From Candidatus Multiplicimicrobium inquinatum (GTDB taxonomy: Bacteria; Omnitrophota; Omnitrophia; Omnitrophales; Aquincolibacteriaceae), in NCBI GenBank assembly GCA_002344825.1, contig DDUN01000039.1, positions 1 through 23,997 on the forward strand: 23,997 nt of DNA, read 5' to 3'. Under the pieces are notes generated by a model that worked only from the letters and a program-made list of their open reading frames with translations, searched no databases and was not told the origin of the DNA. Below are positions 8,026-20,600 of the stretch, piece by piece (position 1 is the first letter of the stretch; the number at the start of each line of letters is the position of its first letter). Both the position numbers and the translations under genes were made by a program.

Positions 8026-8694
8026 ATGAAACCCGAAGAATTATTCAAGCAAGCACTCCTCCACTTCAAAAACGGTCAAACCGAAGAAGCCTGCAAAAAG
8101 CTTTCGCACACGATTGAGATTGATTCTAAGTTTGAAGACGGCTATGAGGCGCTTGCGGTTATTCTGATCAATCAGGATAAAATCAGCGAAGCAGTTCAAA
8201 TCATCGCCGAATGGCTCAAAATCAACCCCAATGCGGTCATGGCTTACACCAACCTCTCCCGGTGCCTCATGCGGCAGGGCAAAATTCCCGAAGCTGAAGA
8301 AGCCCAAGCCAAAGCGGCAACGCTCGGCTGGAGACAGGCCGCGGGACTAAAGCCTCAATCCGAACCAACCGCGGTGGATAATCTTGAAAAAATTGAGCGG
8401 TTTAAAAAGGTCATTGAGCTGGATCCAGCCGATGTATTAGGTTACTTCAGTTTGGGCAACGCCTATCTGGACGCGTATAAAAAAGACCTCGCCCGTCAAA
8501 CTTTTGAAAAAGCGGTGCAAGTTGATCCAGAACATTCTTCGTCCTATTACGGCTTAGGACAAGCATGGGAAGCATTAGGCAATAAAGAAAAGGCTACTGA
8601 AATTTACAAGCAAGGCATCACGGTTGCAGATAAAAAAGGCGATATGATGACCCAGCGCAAAATGGAAGCCCGTCTGAGAACGCTGAAAGCTTAA
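8026..8694 (+). CDS. Tetratricopeptide repeat protein
   Basis: A 222-residue soluble protein made almost wholly of TPR helices, without a signal peptide or TM segment. Repeat units are visible near 3-36 (ALLHFKNGQTEEACKKL), 37-70, 71-103 (AYTNLSRCLMRQGKIPEAEE), 140-172 (GYFSLGNAYLDAYKKDLARQ) and 173-206 (SYYGLGQAWEALGNKEKATE). It ends with a basic helical cap (RKMEARLRTL). TPR proteins serve as protein-interaction scaffolds; the partner is unknown. It is the only plus-strand gene in the window. Its TAA stop shares bases with the TAA of the giant gene on the opposite strand, giving a 4-base convergent overlap. Promoter appears leaderless. Confidence 0.88.
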   Translation: MKPEELFKQALLHFKNGQTEEACKKLSHTIEIDSKFEDGYEALAVILINQDKISEAVQIIAEWLKINPNAVMAYTNLSRCLMRQGKIPEAEEAQAKAATLGWRQAAGLKPQSEPTAVDNLEKIERFKKVIELDPADVLGYFSLGNAYLDAYKKDLARQTFEKAVQVDPEHSSSYYGLGQAWEALGNKEKATEIYKQGITVADKKGDMMTQRKMEARLRTLKA

Positions 8695-11600
8695 GCGGCA
8701 GTTGCGTAAGCTTTAACCGTTTCGAACATTCGGCGTATTTCGGAACGCAAATTAAATAAGCCTAAGCGTTCTTCGGAAATCGTAAACTGCACTCCATCTC
8801 TGAAAAAGTCCGTAATCTGCCCCGATGCGTCCAATGCCAAAAGCCCCGCAGCAGTTAACCCCATGCTGCGGCTTTCTTTGGTATAGGTTCGCAAAACATG
8901 CTTTTTATGCTCAGTCTGCGGCACCAGCTTAGCCAGTTCTTTGGAAAGACTGATCGCCGACGGCAATGAAGACCGAACCGTTAATTTAATAAATCGCTTT
9001 ACGTCCTCAATGGCCCCCGCCTGATACAAAACTTGTTCGCGAACATTCACCAAACCTTGCAAATGGCGGTCAACCTCATGCAACATTTCTTCATACTTTT
9101 CAGCCGCATCTCGGTCACCGGGCGTTACAAATCGAAACTGCATCTTGGGATTCACCATCAGCGCGAGCACAATCGCCTCCACGGTCTGACTGAAAAACTC
9201 TTTGTCTCTAAGTTCCTCAACGCTAATTTCATCCAAAACAAGCGCCTCACCCTGAAATCTCGCAAAAAGAGCGCTGTGCTCCGCTTGCAATTTCCTCACC
9301 ATTCCAAATGCTTTATCCCATCCTAACCGCGAAGTCAAATCCGCTAAAACAACCATGATCCGCTCCGCACTAAGCTCTCGATCCGTAAAAAATTGAGCAA
9401 TCACAACGGCCGCATCGGAGGGATTCAAGCTATCAATTTGCCCAATCAACGCCTCATAAGCTTTCTCAAAACTTAAAGATAACTCCGGAGCGGCAACCAA
9501 AACTTCATCAGAAGTCGCAGCTATTTCATTTTTTGCCCCGCGCATTTCGGAACGACCATCCGCAGTCAGCAAAATTTCCGTAATTTTTGCTACAATTCGG
9601 TCACGGTTTTCCGGGCTGGAGTTCTCGGTTATTTTTCCCGCGGTATATTCCTCATCCAAAATTGACTTCACTCTCTGAAGCCTGTCGGCATCCTTTAAAA
9701 TTTCCGGCTTAATCCAAAAGATCACAACACCAAATCGATTTTCGCGCTCGACCAAGCCCGCTCTTCGCAAAACACGCATGTCCCGTTCAAGGGTGTCAAA
9801 CGAAAGTCTTGTCTTTAAGTTTAACTCCGCTAAATTAATTTCGCTCGCGGGTTTGTCGCGCGCAATTAAAAAGTCAAAAATACTTGCGGGTGACCCTACC
9901 AAGGCAAGTTGAGGCTCAGGATGCGTTTCAAAAAGATGCGCAGCAGTGGGCATCGGGGCATTCCCCTTGTTTTTAGATAATGCCACTACTTTATCCATGG
10001 CTTCTGTTGCATGTCCATAATCAAACGGGTGTCCTGCAATGAAACGCAAAAGATCACTTCTGCCGTATTGCTCTGCAAGTTGAATCAGCGCGGCGGCCGA
10101 AGCATCATGCACTTGGCGCGCGAGGGCGTCGGTTGCCGACTGATTGAGCGCCTCTGCGGATAAATCGAAAGCATGAACGTAAAGGGGGACGGCTTCCGGG
10201 GTCATATTATAAGATTGCGCAGCTCCCTGTAAAAACTCTAATTTGGCTGCAACTGAAATCTTATTCGACGCCAAAATAATTTCCCGCGCCACTTCAGGAG
10301 TAACGTCATAATGATTTAATTTAATGCGCTGATACAAATCAATCAAAGCCTTAGGCGTGGTATCCCGGCTATCCAAGTATTGATAAACAATATTGAAATC
10401 CGACTCCTCGTAGAAGTGAGCAAGCTCACTTTCCGTCAACGAAACTAATTCTTTAACATTTTCCGGCCATCCGTCATATTCGGATTTTTCTACTCTGCCT
10501 TCAGCTAAATAGTCCTGCAAAATACGAATAGTGACATAAAGACGTGTTTTTGCTTCTTCAAATGCGATTCGGGCAAACCAGTCAGGAATGTTAACCGCAA
10601 GCGCCCGGTCAAATGCGATCGGATTCACCTCGTAGGCTATATCACGAATATATTGCATTCCCTTTTCCAGAAAAGCGAGAGTGATAACATCCGATAACGC
10701 TTTATGACGAAAATCTGCGTAAGTTTCATCGTAGAGGCTTGATTTGTGATCGGGCATACTGGAAGCCCATACCTCCATCAAGCCGTCGTAGCTTAATAGA
10801 AAATCGAGCGCGTCTTGTCCTAAAACATTACGCTGCATCCCCATCATCACACGTCCATCCGGACGTGTTGCTTTATAGCTGTTCTTTGCGGTGTATGCCG
10901 CAAAGTTCTTTCTCACGGCGGCATCATTCAAATCATTCAGATCTATTTCCGTATTTGAGTTATAGACATCAACTCTGCGGACCGGAATTATGAGGCCATT
11001 GCTTAACGTCATCTCAGAACTTACGTCATCTATATTGCCTCGGCTTGTCACCCTAATTCCTGATTGTTTGGCAAGAATATCTTCCAGATCGGTGAGAGCT
11101 TTGTCCTTACGTACAGAATGGAACATAACGGTAAATTTTCCATCCGCGTACCGATTCATGTTCTTCGGTTCAGAAAAAATCTGAAGCATATTGGCATGAA
11201 TTTCTAACGGGGCTTTTACGCGATGATATTCGTCAATGCTCAGCCTCAAACGGATTTGTGGCTTATGGGGATTCTTTTGCGCCGCAGCAAACACCTTTTC
11301 AACTATTTGTTGAGCTTTTCCATAGTCACGTCCCCAAAATCCGCTGGTCACAAGATCAATGCGATGCGCCTTGGCCCCGGCGATCATTCGCAAAAGCTTC
11401 TCTAACTCAACAAAAGGATCACCTCCGCCAGAAACAACAATGGACGCCGGATTAGCGTCTTCCGTAAACCGAATAAAGCGTTCAACACCTTCGTCATCAA
11501 ACGCGTTTTCACGTGTTCTCTTGCCTTTCATATCGGAACTAAAATAGCAAAACGAGCAACCGACGGGACACAATTTGGTCGGAAAAACATAAATGGTGGG

Positions 11601-14600
11601 TCTGTTTTTAAAATCTTCCGTGGCGGGTTCAGAAATGCGCAAAAAGCGCAATATTTGATCCCGCAACGGCTGCGGATTGCTAAAAGCCCGTCGAGCAGTA
11701 GCAATCGCAACACGAGACGGCGGTCCCCTGCCGGCTTGCAAATTCTTGTAGAAGTTCCCGGGGCGTCCCGCTCCGTCATCAACCCGCTTTGATCCTCTTA
11801 ATTTTGGATAATGAACATCCTCTGCGCCGAGTTCAGCGACACTTGTAATTCCATCCGAAGCTGATTCACCGGGTTTATCCAGCAGTTTAAAATCCTCATA
11901 GTCAATAACGCGGTCGATTGAGTTCGCCGTTCTTGCCTCGTAAGCTGCAAAGCTGGGCGCAATAAATTCATCATACTTTCTCCGGCTCACTTCGCTAATG
12001 CGGCCGTCTCTTGCAATGCTGCGGCTATAATACCGAGACCTTGAGATTTCATGTCCGATTTGCAGTCTCAATCTATAGTCATAGGCCGACTGAAGTTCTT
12101 CGCGATTCGCATAAAGTGATTCAACAATGAAAATTCTTCTTTTTCCTTCTGAAGATTTCTTTTTGATAGTAATTTTTTCATCGGCTACGGTAACAGCCGT
12201 GTTTTGATCGTAGGCACTTCGCAACGGAATATCAAAGTCCGTATTGCTATCCTCACGCTCCAAATAATTTCTAAGTGAGCTCACAAATTCAACCTGTTCA
12301 GAATTTCTAAAGATATGCTCATTCCCCATCCATGGCTGTCCAATTTTAAATCCGGGCAGCGAACCGTCGGCAGCAAGACGTTCCAACAAGTCCCGCTGAG
12401 CCTCGGTCAAATCCATTCCCAGAGCCGACCGATTAATTGCCTCACGCGTTTCTTTATCCAACAGAAACATATCAAGACTAAATACATCCGCATCGTAATT
12501 TCCAAACAGCACAATGCGCCTTTTAAGCATATGAGAAAATGTTGTCTTCCCGGCACCCGTCATTCCATCAAGCGAGACGATTCCATCTCGATCTCCGATA
12601 CGCTGAGCAATATCAAGCGCCGTCTCACTTGCTAAATTGTGAAGTTTGGAGACTTCATCAAGAAAATTAATCAAGTCGATACTTCCCGGACCGCCATTCA
12701 GCTGGCCAAGCTGCCGCAGCACAAGCGCCTGAATTAATCTGATTCGATCAGCCGACTCTCTGACCTCTAACACTTCAAAGAAAGCTTCGTGGATATAGAA
12801 ATTAATTTGATAACCTTCCTGCTCAACCTCAACAGCAGCGATTCCTTGACCCCGTTTGTAAACTCTGTCGGGGTTATTACTCACGACCACATTAATAAGA
12901 TTTGCAGAATCAAAATCCACCGGCCTTCTGACAGCACGCGCGATGGTTTCCTTTATAACGGAAACATAATCTTGATTTGTTTCGCCGCCATACTGAGCCC
13001 CAACTTCAGCCGCAGAAAGATGATAATCACTCTGCTTTAATTGCCGTCCCACCTGTAAGACTCTTAATTCATCAATATCAATCGCCCGCATTTCGGAGCG
13101 GGATTGAAACTGAATTTGCCATTTAAGCCAATCGCTGGGAATCTCTGCGCCGGGAATCGCGAAAGAAAAATCTTCGGGTAAAAGCTGCTTTAATTTTTCA
13201 TCAAACACAAAGGTAACTGTCCTGGAATCAGAATCATAACTCCAATCTAAAAGTAAATTTTGACCCGTTAGTTCCGGAATCGTTGTCATTCGATAGCCTT
13301 CGTCACCCGCTTCATTTGTTTCAAATTGCAATCCGGTTCCTGGAGTCCATTCCATCCCCAAACGAAAAACGCCCGGAACCCCTTGGGGATTAATCATCAT
13401 TCGCCAGCCCCAAGGCCCCACCGAAAGCGCGCTTGCGTTTGGTGCGTCCAACGGATCAATTAAAAATATGGCGCCAACACTCCACTCATCGCTGCGGCTG
13501 ACGGTAAAAGTAAAATCCTGCGGCAAATCAAATTCTGTCAGTTGATTTGTTAAATGCTCTTGCCCCTCCCAAACGTTCCGCATTTCGGAGCGCGCCTTAG
13601 AAATAATGACGTATTGCCCCTTAAATTCCGCTCTTTCATCAATAAAAGAAAAAAAACTTGGAATGCGAAATTCTTGGCTCCATTCAACATCATAACCTGA
13701 TCTTTTAAGATCGCTAACCCATCCTCCGACCGCGTTAAAAGGTTCTTGCGCATCTTCGACAAACCAATCAAGACCTTGTGTTACCAGCGGCACTATGATT
13801 ATTTTTCCATGAGGCGATAACCATCGAGACATATTATTGAGAAACTGGTCAAATTCGCTTCTATATGTAAATCCATTCGAGTGACCAAAAATATTAGGCA
13901 TAACAACTAAATCATATGGCTCGCCCTCTAATTCTGAAGGCGTCAGAAGGTCCATACTCTTAAAATTAATATTCGTTGCGCCGTACTCCGGCTTATGTTT
14001 TTTTTCCTCAACACTTTCTTCTCGGCTTTCAACTTCTAACTGATAAAGACGCCTCACGAACTCTAAAGCATTGTCCATGGTTCGAGGCGGTTGATTTTTA
14101 AACCAACCATCAATTTCAGGATGATAGCGCCATTTTTGTTTTAAAGTCTGAATGGCTATTGTGGCGGGATCTAAATCAATGGCATCCACAAACTCAGATT
14201 TTTCAGATAATACAAACGGCAAATTCCCAATAGCCAATGTTAAAACCCGTTTCCCCGCGTAAAGTGATGAATCAACCTTGATTTTATCTTCACCCCACCC
14301 TTCATCACTAAACAGGGCATCGATTTCTTTCTCGCTAAATATGTAAATTTTTTCATCGGCTGTCTTTCTTACCAACTTATCCGTTCCGATGATTTCTTTT
14401 ACTAAATGAAGGTGGTCTTGAGTCACAACAACTTCTCTCATTTCAGATCGGCGTCTTTCAATCGGGGGCAGCCCTTCATAAAAAGGACGCACAAAATTCT
14501 CGAGATAGTGAAAACCGCTGACCGTAGCAACCCAATCGTTTGAAACACCTGAAAAAACAAGCGCATCATCCACAACAGCCATATCTCTCTTAAGGGCAAG

Positions 14601-17600
14601 GCTAATTTTGGGCGGATTTAAAAACGTAATTTTAGGATTGCGGTATTCGAGATAAGCCGTCACCGCATTCATAACCCGTTCAAGATTAAGTCCAAACCGC
14701 GGATGCAAAAATAAATAACCCGCAAAAATAATCGCCGATGGAAGTTTTGTCCCGACCGCCCTCAGTTCGGGAGCCTGAATCTTACCTAACACAACCAAGG
14801 CTCCTTCAAGATATTCGATAAAGCCTTCGAGTTGTTTCATCGTGGCCGGTTTTGCGGCACTTCTTTTTCCCCGAGCTTCGGAGCGTGCGGGATTTAAGAT
14901 AAAGGGTTCTCCTGTTTTTGGCAGATAATTCCGCCACCCCAAGAGAACTTGGTCATCAAAAAATTGAGGCTCTCCCAACAAAATCTGAAAAACCGCGCCC
15001 AAAGTGCCGTGCGCAAAAAGCACTCCGGTTTTCCCCTGCTCAGTTAACTCTTTATCTAAATCTACTAATTCTTGCCGCGCACGGCTTAAAACATGAATAA
15101 AGCTCTCGCCATTGGGAAACACTACCGCCGCATTATGTTCGCGATAAGCCTTTGTTAATCTGACGGCTTCTCTGCCAAATTGTTTTTCCAATTCGTCAAC
15201 AGTCAAAGCCTCATAATCACCAAAAGCGATTTCGCGAAGCCCTTCCCGCGGCGGTTGAATTTTAACGCCAAAAGCTTTCGCGGAGGGCTGCGCCGTATCT
15301 TGGGCGCGCGAAAGCGGACTTGTGAAAAAAAGCACCTTTCCGGCTGTCAATTCATCCTGAATGAGGGGCTTCAATATTGGAACAAGATTTTCTGACTGAT
15401 GAATACCCGTTTCATTCAGTTGATTCAAGGGCTCGTCAACATCCCCCTGAAGCCTTGGTTCTCCATCCGCATGAGCCAGCGCAATAAGCTTTGTCTCGCC
15501 ATGCCGGACATAAACCAACTTAGACTGCAAAACCAACGGCTTAAAATTTTTTCCGCGTTTAATTTGTTGATTTTTTATATCCCACTCTAAACCCAATTCA
15601 TCTAATATTTTTTTCTGCTCAAAGCTTAATTTCGCCCGCATTTCAGAACGCTTAGCCCTTTGAATCGTTACTCCCGATGGAAAAACAATCGAGTTCGGCT
15701 TAGTTTGATAATCCGAATAATTTTTAGCTATTTCTTGAAATATATCTTCAGAGACAATAATTGGATCCGGTAATAAAACCGGATCAATGGCAGGCAAAAC
15801 AGCAATTCCCTGAATCACACGAAGCTTATTAATGATTGATTTTCTTTTTTCGTATTCAATAATAGCAACTTCCAAAAAATCAAGAGCGGCTGTGCTTTCA
15901 AGTCCCTGAATCCCGGATAATACATACTGCTCAATACCCGGAAGACTGCCATTCCACATCATGTTGACAAGAAAATACTCCCCATCCGATCCTTCTTGGT
16001 TCATCTTATAATTGCCCCGAACCCCTGCATTTAATTCAGCATCTGTATGTTGAAGTTTTGTGTAATAAAAGTTATAAAATGCTTTTAACCGGCTATCCTC
16101 TTCAAGAAAATTCAAGCTATCTTCAATCTCATATATATAAGCAGAAATTTTTGCATCTTCACCCCAGGCCTCATTGACCGCAACTGCACGGTGATGTCCA
16201 TCAATCACCCACATATCACTTCTACTTTTAAATTTTATGACAACAATGGGCGGAGTCCCTTCACCATATTCCTTTCGAACCTTTGCCTTTACTAACTCAA
16301 CCTCAAGCTTGTACGGATTGAGATAATTTTGCATTTCTCTTTTTAAATTCGAAATACTCACCATTCTTACCTTTGGTGAACCTACCCACATCGCAAATCC
16401 ATCTTCACCGAGCTGCTTCTTTAAACCTTCAGCAACTCGTGGCAACCTGTCCTTTTGAATACGGTGTTCCTCTTCATTTCTATTTCTGAAAAAAGCAATG
16501 TCTTCAGGGTTAATTGAACCTATCTCTCGTGATTCAGAGCGAGATTTTAGAATTTGCTCAACGTCCTGTCCGCCAATCGTAACCGCTTTTTCGCCGGCAT
16601 TAACCTCATCAGAAAAATAAATTGCCGCGTTAGACCTATCCCCGATATTGAATGTTTGCTCTTTTCTTATTCGCCCCTCTCGTAAGGGCGCATCAAACTG
16701 AACTGTTATACTTTCGAGTTGAGTTTTTTCGGACGGATGTAAAACACTTATAATTTGGCCCAATTCTCCACGTTGATTCAGAAAGCGAACCGGTTTGTTT
16801 CCGGCAATGTTTAATTGCGAATCCAACAAGATTGGCTGCCAGAAAACACCATCATCGTCCGTAAATGCGCGGCTGGCCCGAATGTTATCCGTTGCCCTTG
16901 CAATATCTTCGACGGTCCGCGTTTCGGAGCGAACCATCTTAAGACTACGCAGATCATAATCCGGCTCTAAAACAACAGGCGAATGAATGTCCGTCGGCAG
17001 CGGGTTTTCCAGCCTCTTCAGCCAAGCAAAAAAGACTTCCTGTAAAGCGGTTCGTGACTCGTAAAGCTGCCGCATAAAGCCCTGATCAAAACCAACTTCA
17101 AACTCCGCTATTTTTTGATCTTCACTGACGGCGTTAATTCTTCCGGTAATTTTTTCGGGATGCGCAGGATCATCATGCCGATTAAATTTTTCAACCATCT
17201 CCACAGGGTGTCCCGCCAAACTGCCCGCCCAATAAAGCAATGTTTCAGAATCCCATGCCGCGGCCGACACACGGTAAATCTCATGATTTATCCAGTCAAA
17301 AGAATTTCCAATCCAATTCAATGCATTCGCGATACCACGGAGGCGCAGGGCCGGAAAAGTTACAATGGCAATATTGGCTTTACGATCCTGAATCTTTTGC
17401 CCACTTACAACCTGAGTTATCAAAGGCTCGGAATATTGAAGGTTTTCGATAGTTCGCGTTGAAAACTCTTCGATTTGAATTAAATGACCATCAATACCCT
17501 CCCGCTCAAGCACCCATTTCAAAGCTCTTGCTTCTGCCAGAGCTCCGTCTGTCTCTCGCACTCCCGTTAATGCTTTCAGAGCATCAACATCTGGCATTTT

Positions 17601-20600
17601 ATAGTGATGAATGATGCTTTCGAGAATTAGATTTGTCCCCCGCCCAACCCCGCCGCTAATAATGATCGGAACTTTTTTTCCCGCTGCGCTCAACGCCTTC
17701 CATTGGTCTGCAAATTTTAAAAAAACCTCAAGATCCGGATTTCCTAAAAGCAGAAAAACATCGGGAACAACTGTCTGATCATCGCCCGATACCTGTAAAA
17801 CATTCAAATATTCCTGAAGCCGGTTTCGAACCTCGGCCTCAAGCTCAGCTAAACTCATCCGCCTAAGCCTGGTTTCAGATTTCAAATCATCTTGCTCCAT
17901 GATACGGTTCCGCCGCGAAATATTGATGATAACGCTGACATTTTTCGCAAGAACCCGTGCTAGGAGTTTCCATTCCCACAAAAACGCGGATTGAATGTTT
18001 TTGAATGGAAATTTTTTATCTTCAAGCACCTTCCGCCAAAAGAACCGTGCTCCGGCATAGATCGGTAAAAAGAATAAGGCTGCCGCGGCAAATCCGGCGA
18101 GCGCGGATGCAAGCATCGAAACATAAACCCCCGCCGTCAAAGCTCCAAGCAAACCAAGCACAATCGGAAATGACACGGCTCCGCGCACACGGAGCTCGGA
18201 ACGCGCAGTCGCTTTATTATTAATTTCGGCTGATAAATCGCTCCAGGGCCGGGGACTTTTTCCCTGATGAAAAAAAGCGCCCTCGGCGCCTTGGTTTAGG
18301 GCAGGTAAATAATGCGGCGCTAAAGCGCGGGCATCCTGCGGGGTAATTTGCTTACCGAGCGATTCCGAGGCATAACTTTGAATCAATTTCACCATTCGAT
18401 TCAAAACATCCGGAACAGATCCGCGCGCATCTCTGAAAATTCTCAAATACTCTTTTTCCCATCGGTTCATTCCGCGAGATTGTGCCTTAACAGCTTTCCG
18501 AATTGAATCCACCCAGTCTTTGTAAGGTCGCGCTTTTTCGGCTTCAAATTTTTTAAATTCTTCGGGTACTTGAATGGGGTAAAATATTTTCGGCAAAAAA
18601 TGAATCGCGATTCCCTCCGCCGTGCCTGAATAAAGAGGTGTATCAAGCTCTCGCTCGGCATAATCATGAATTAAATCAGCCATGTCATCCAAAACACCCG
18701 CCTGCAGTTTAAATGCCTGCGACACAATCGCACGGTACTTTTCAAACCACTCCTTGGTTTGGGTAATTTCCGGTGCCGGACTTTCTTCATCTAAAACCTT
18801 AAACTGTCCGGCGGCACGCCGACCCCACGCGGTTTGAGCGACTATTTCGCGTAATAACTGATAATTTAAAAACTCCAGCGTCAGCCCTTGATTAATATAA
18901 AGTATTTTTGAATTGCCTGTGAAGGGCTGCCCCCGTGGATTGACCGCGTCAACAAACCCCCACCCCGCATGATAGGCCGCGGGTCCCGAGGTGCGGATAA
19001 ATTGCCTTAAATTATCAAAACCTTCCGAAGCCATCATCACCGTGGCAAATTGATACGCCGGCACAATAACCTCCGGGAGAGGGGTTTCTCCGGCAATTCC
19101 ATACTCGCCAAAATGATCAGGATCAGGCGCCGTACCCAAACCCGTCGCCGAAACAAAAGGCAATTCAAATTCCGCTTTGCGGCTGGTCAAAACGGCCCAA
19201 TAATTCCGAATACTTGTTCCCCATGATTTGGGAGCCACTTCGCTGGGATTATAAAACTGCGCGCCGGAAAGTTCCGACCATAACGACAAAGCATAGTCCC
19301 CCTCAGCAATCGGCCAAAAATGTCCGTTTTGATCCACACCATCCCAGCGAAAATTCATTTTCTGCCATACGCTCAATCCCTGACCATAACGCTGATCTTC
19401 AGGCAAAGCCGGATCTCCCAATAATTCAGCGATCGACAGAACGAACCGTGCTTCCGTGTGTTGATTATCAACAATCAGCGAGCCCAATTCGTGCTCTCCT
19501 TCGCCCGTAACAAAGAGTTGGGCATGGATTCGTCCCTCTTGATCGATAAAAGGGCGGTAGTCTGCGCGATCCAAAATTTCCGCGGCAATACGGCTGATTT
19601 CATCGTTACGCACTCCCTCAATAATTCCCCCGGCAAACACATCACGGATTATTTTTAAACGCTCATGCGTCAAACCCATGTCATAAAAAGCGTACGCAAT
19701 TCCTTTTTTTCCTTCTTGCCCATGAATTTCCTGCGGGCGGTCATATTTAAATTGATCCCCAACCTGGGCACCTGCAAGGCCATCGTGATGCACTAAAACT
19801 TCAGGCAAAATACCGGTACCGCGGCCGTCGATCTTGAGCTCAAATTGATCCGTCAAATCTTTCATCACCATCAATGAATCTAGAATTCTTTTTTGTACCG
19901 CTTGCGGTTCGGCAATTTCAGCAACCGGATTTTTCTCGTAATTCAGCATCATTAAAAGATCTGCTATCAGCATAAAACCAATATCAGCTGATTTCATCCA
20001 CGCGCCGGATACGGGCACTTCCGGGGCGGGCGTTTGATTAATGGGCATATGATTTTTCCTTAAATGAACAAGCCCTAAAGCGGTATCTCGGTAGACTTGC
20101 GCAATTTCAGTGGAGTCTAATAATGAATTTTCTTTGCCCGCTCCGCGGATTGTTCCGGAAAAAATCGGCATCACACCCATGATCCCCGCGGTAAATATCC
20201 CCAGAAACTGGCGGCGGTTTTTTAAAGCCCTCCCCGTATCATTCTGTTCGCGGGCTTCAGAGCGCAAAGCAGATTGACGCGCGAGCCAACTTTGAATTTT
20301 CAGAGTAAGTAATCCCGCATCTTTCTCCGCCGGAAGTGTCCGCAGCTTTGAATCAAATCTTTCCAAGATCGCGCGAATTCCCGCATCACCGTCGGGAAAA
20401 GGATTCGCTTCAAATCCCAAAAGCAGAATTAATTCGTCTGAATCTATACCGCGTTTTTGGAAAAAAGAACGGCTCTCGGCGATCAAAGTAATTCCGTCAA
20501 AAAAAAGCGCAGCTAATTCTTTGCTCTCTTCGGCAGTTCTCTTCAGAAACCATCTCAATTGATGAGAATGTCCATGAAGAAGCAAATGAATTAATAGATC

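Noticed and set aside
8733..15650. The ATG inside RSEMR copies as internal translation starts of separate proteins.
   Set aside because: No Shine-Dalgarno-like sequence precedes these ATGs, seven of the thirteen copies lack Met, or any ATG, at the fourth position, and the frame stays open through every motif. Separate starts are not supported.
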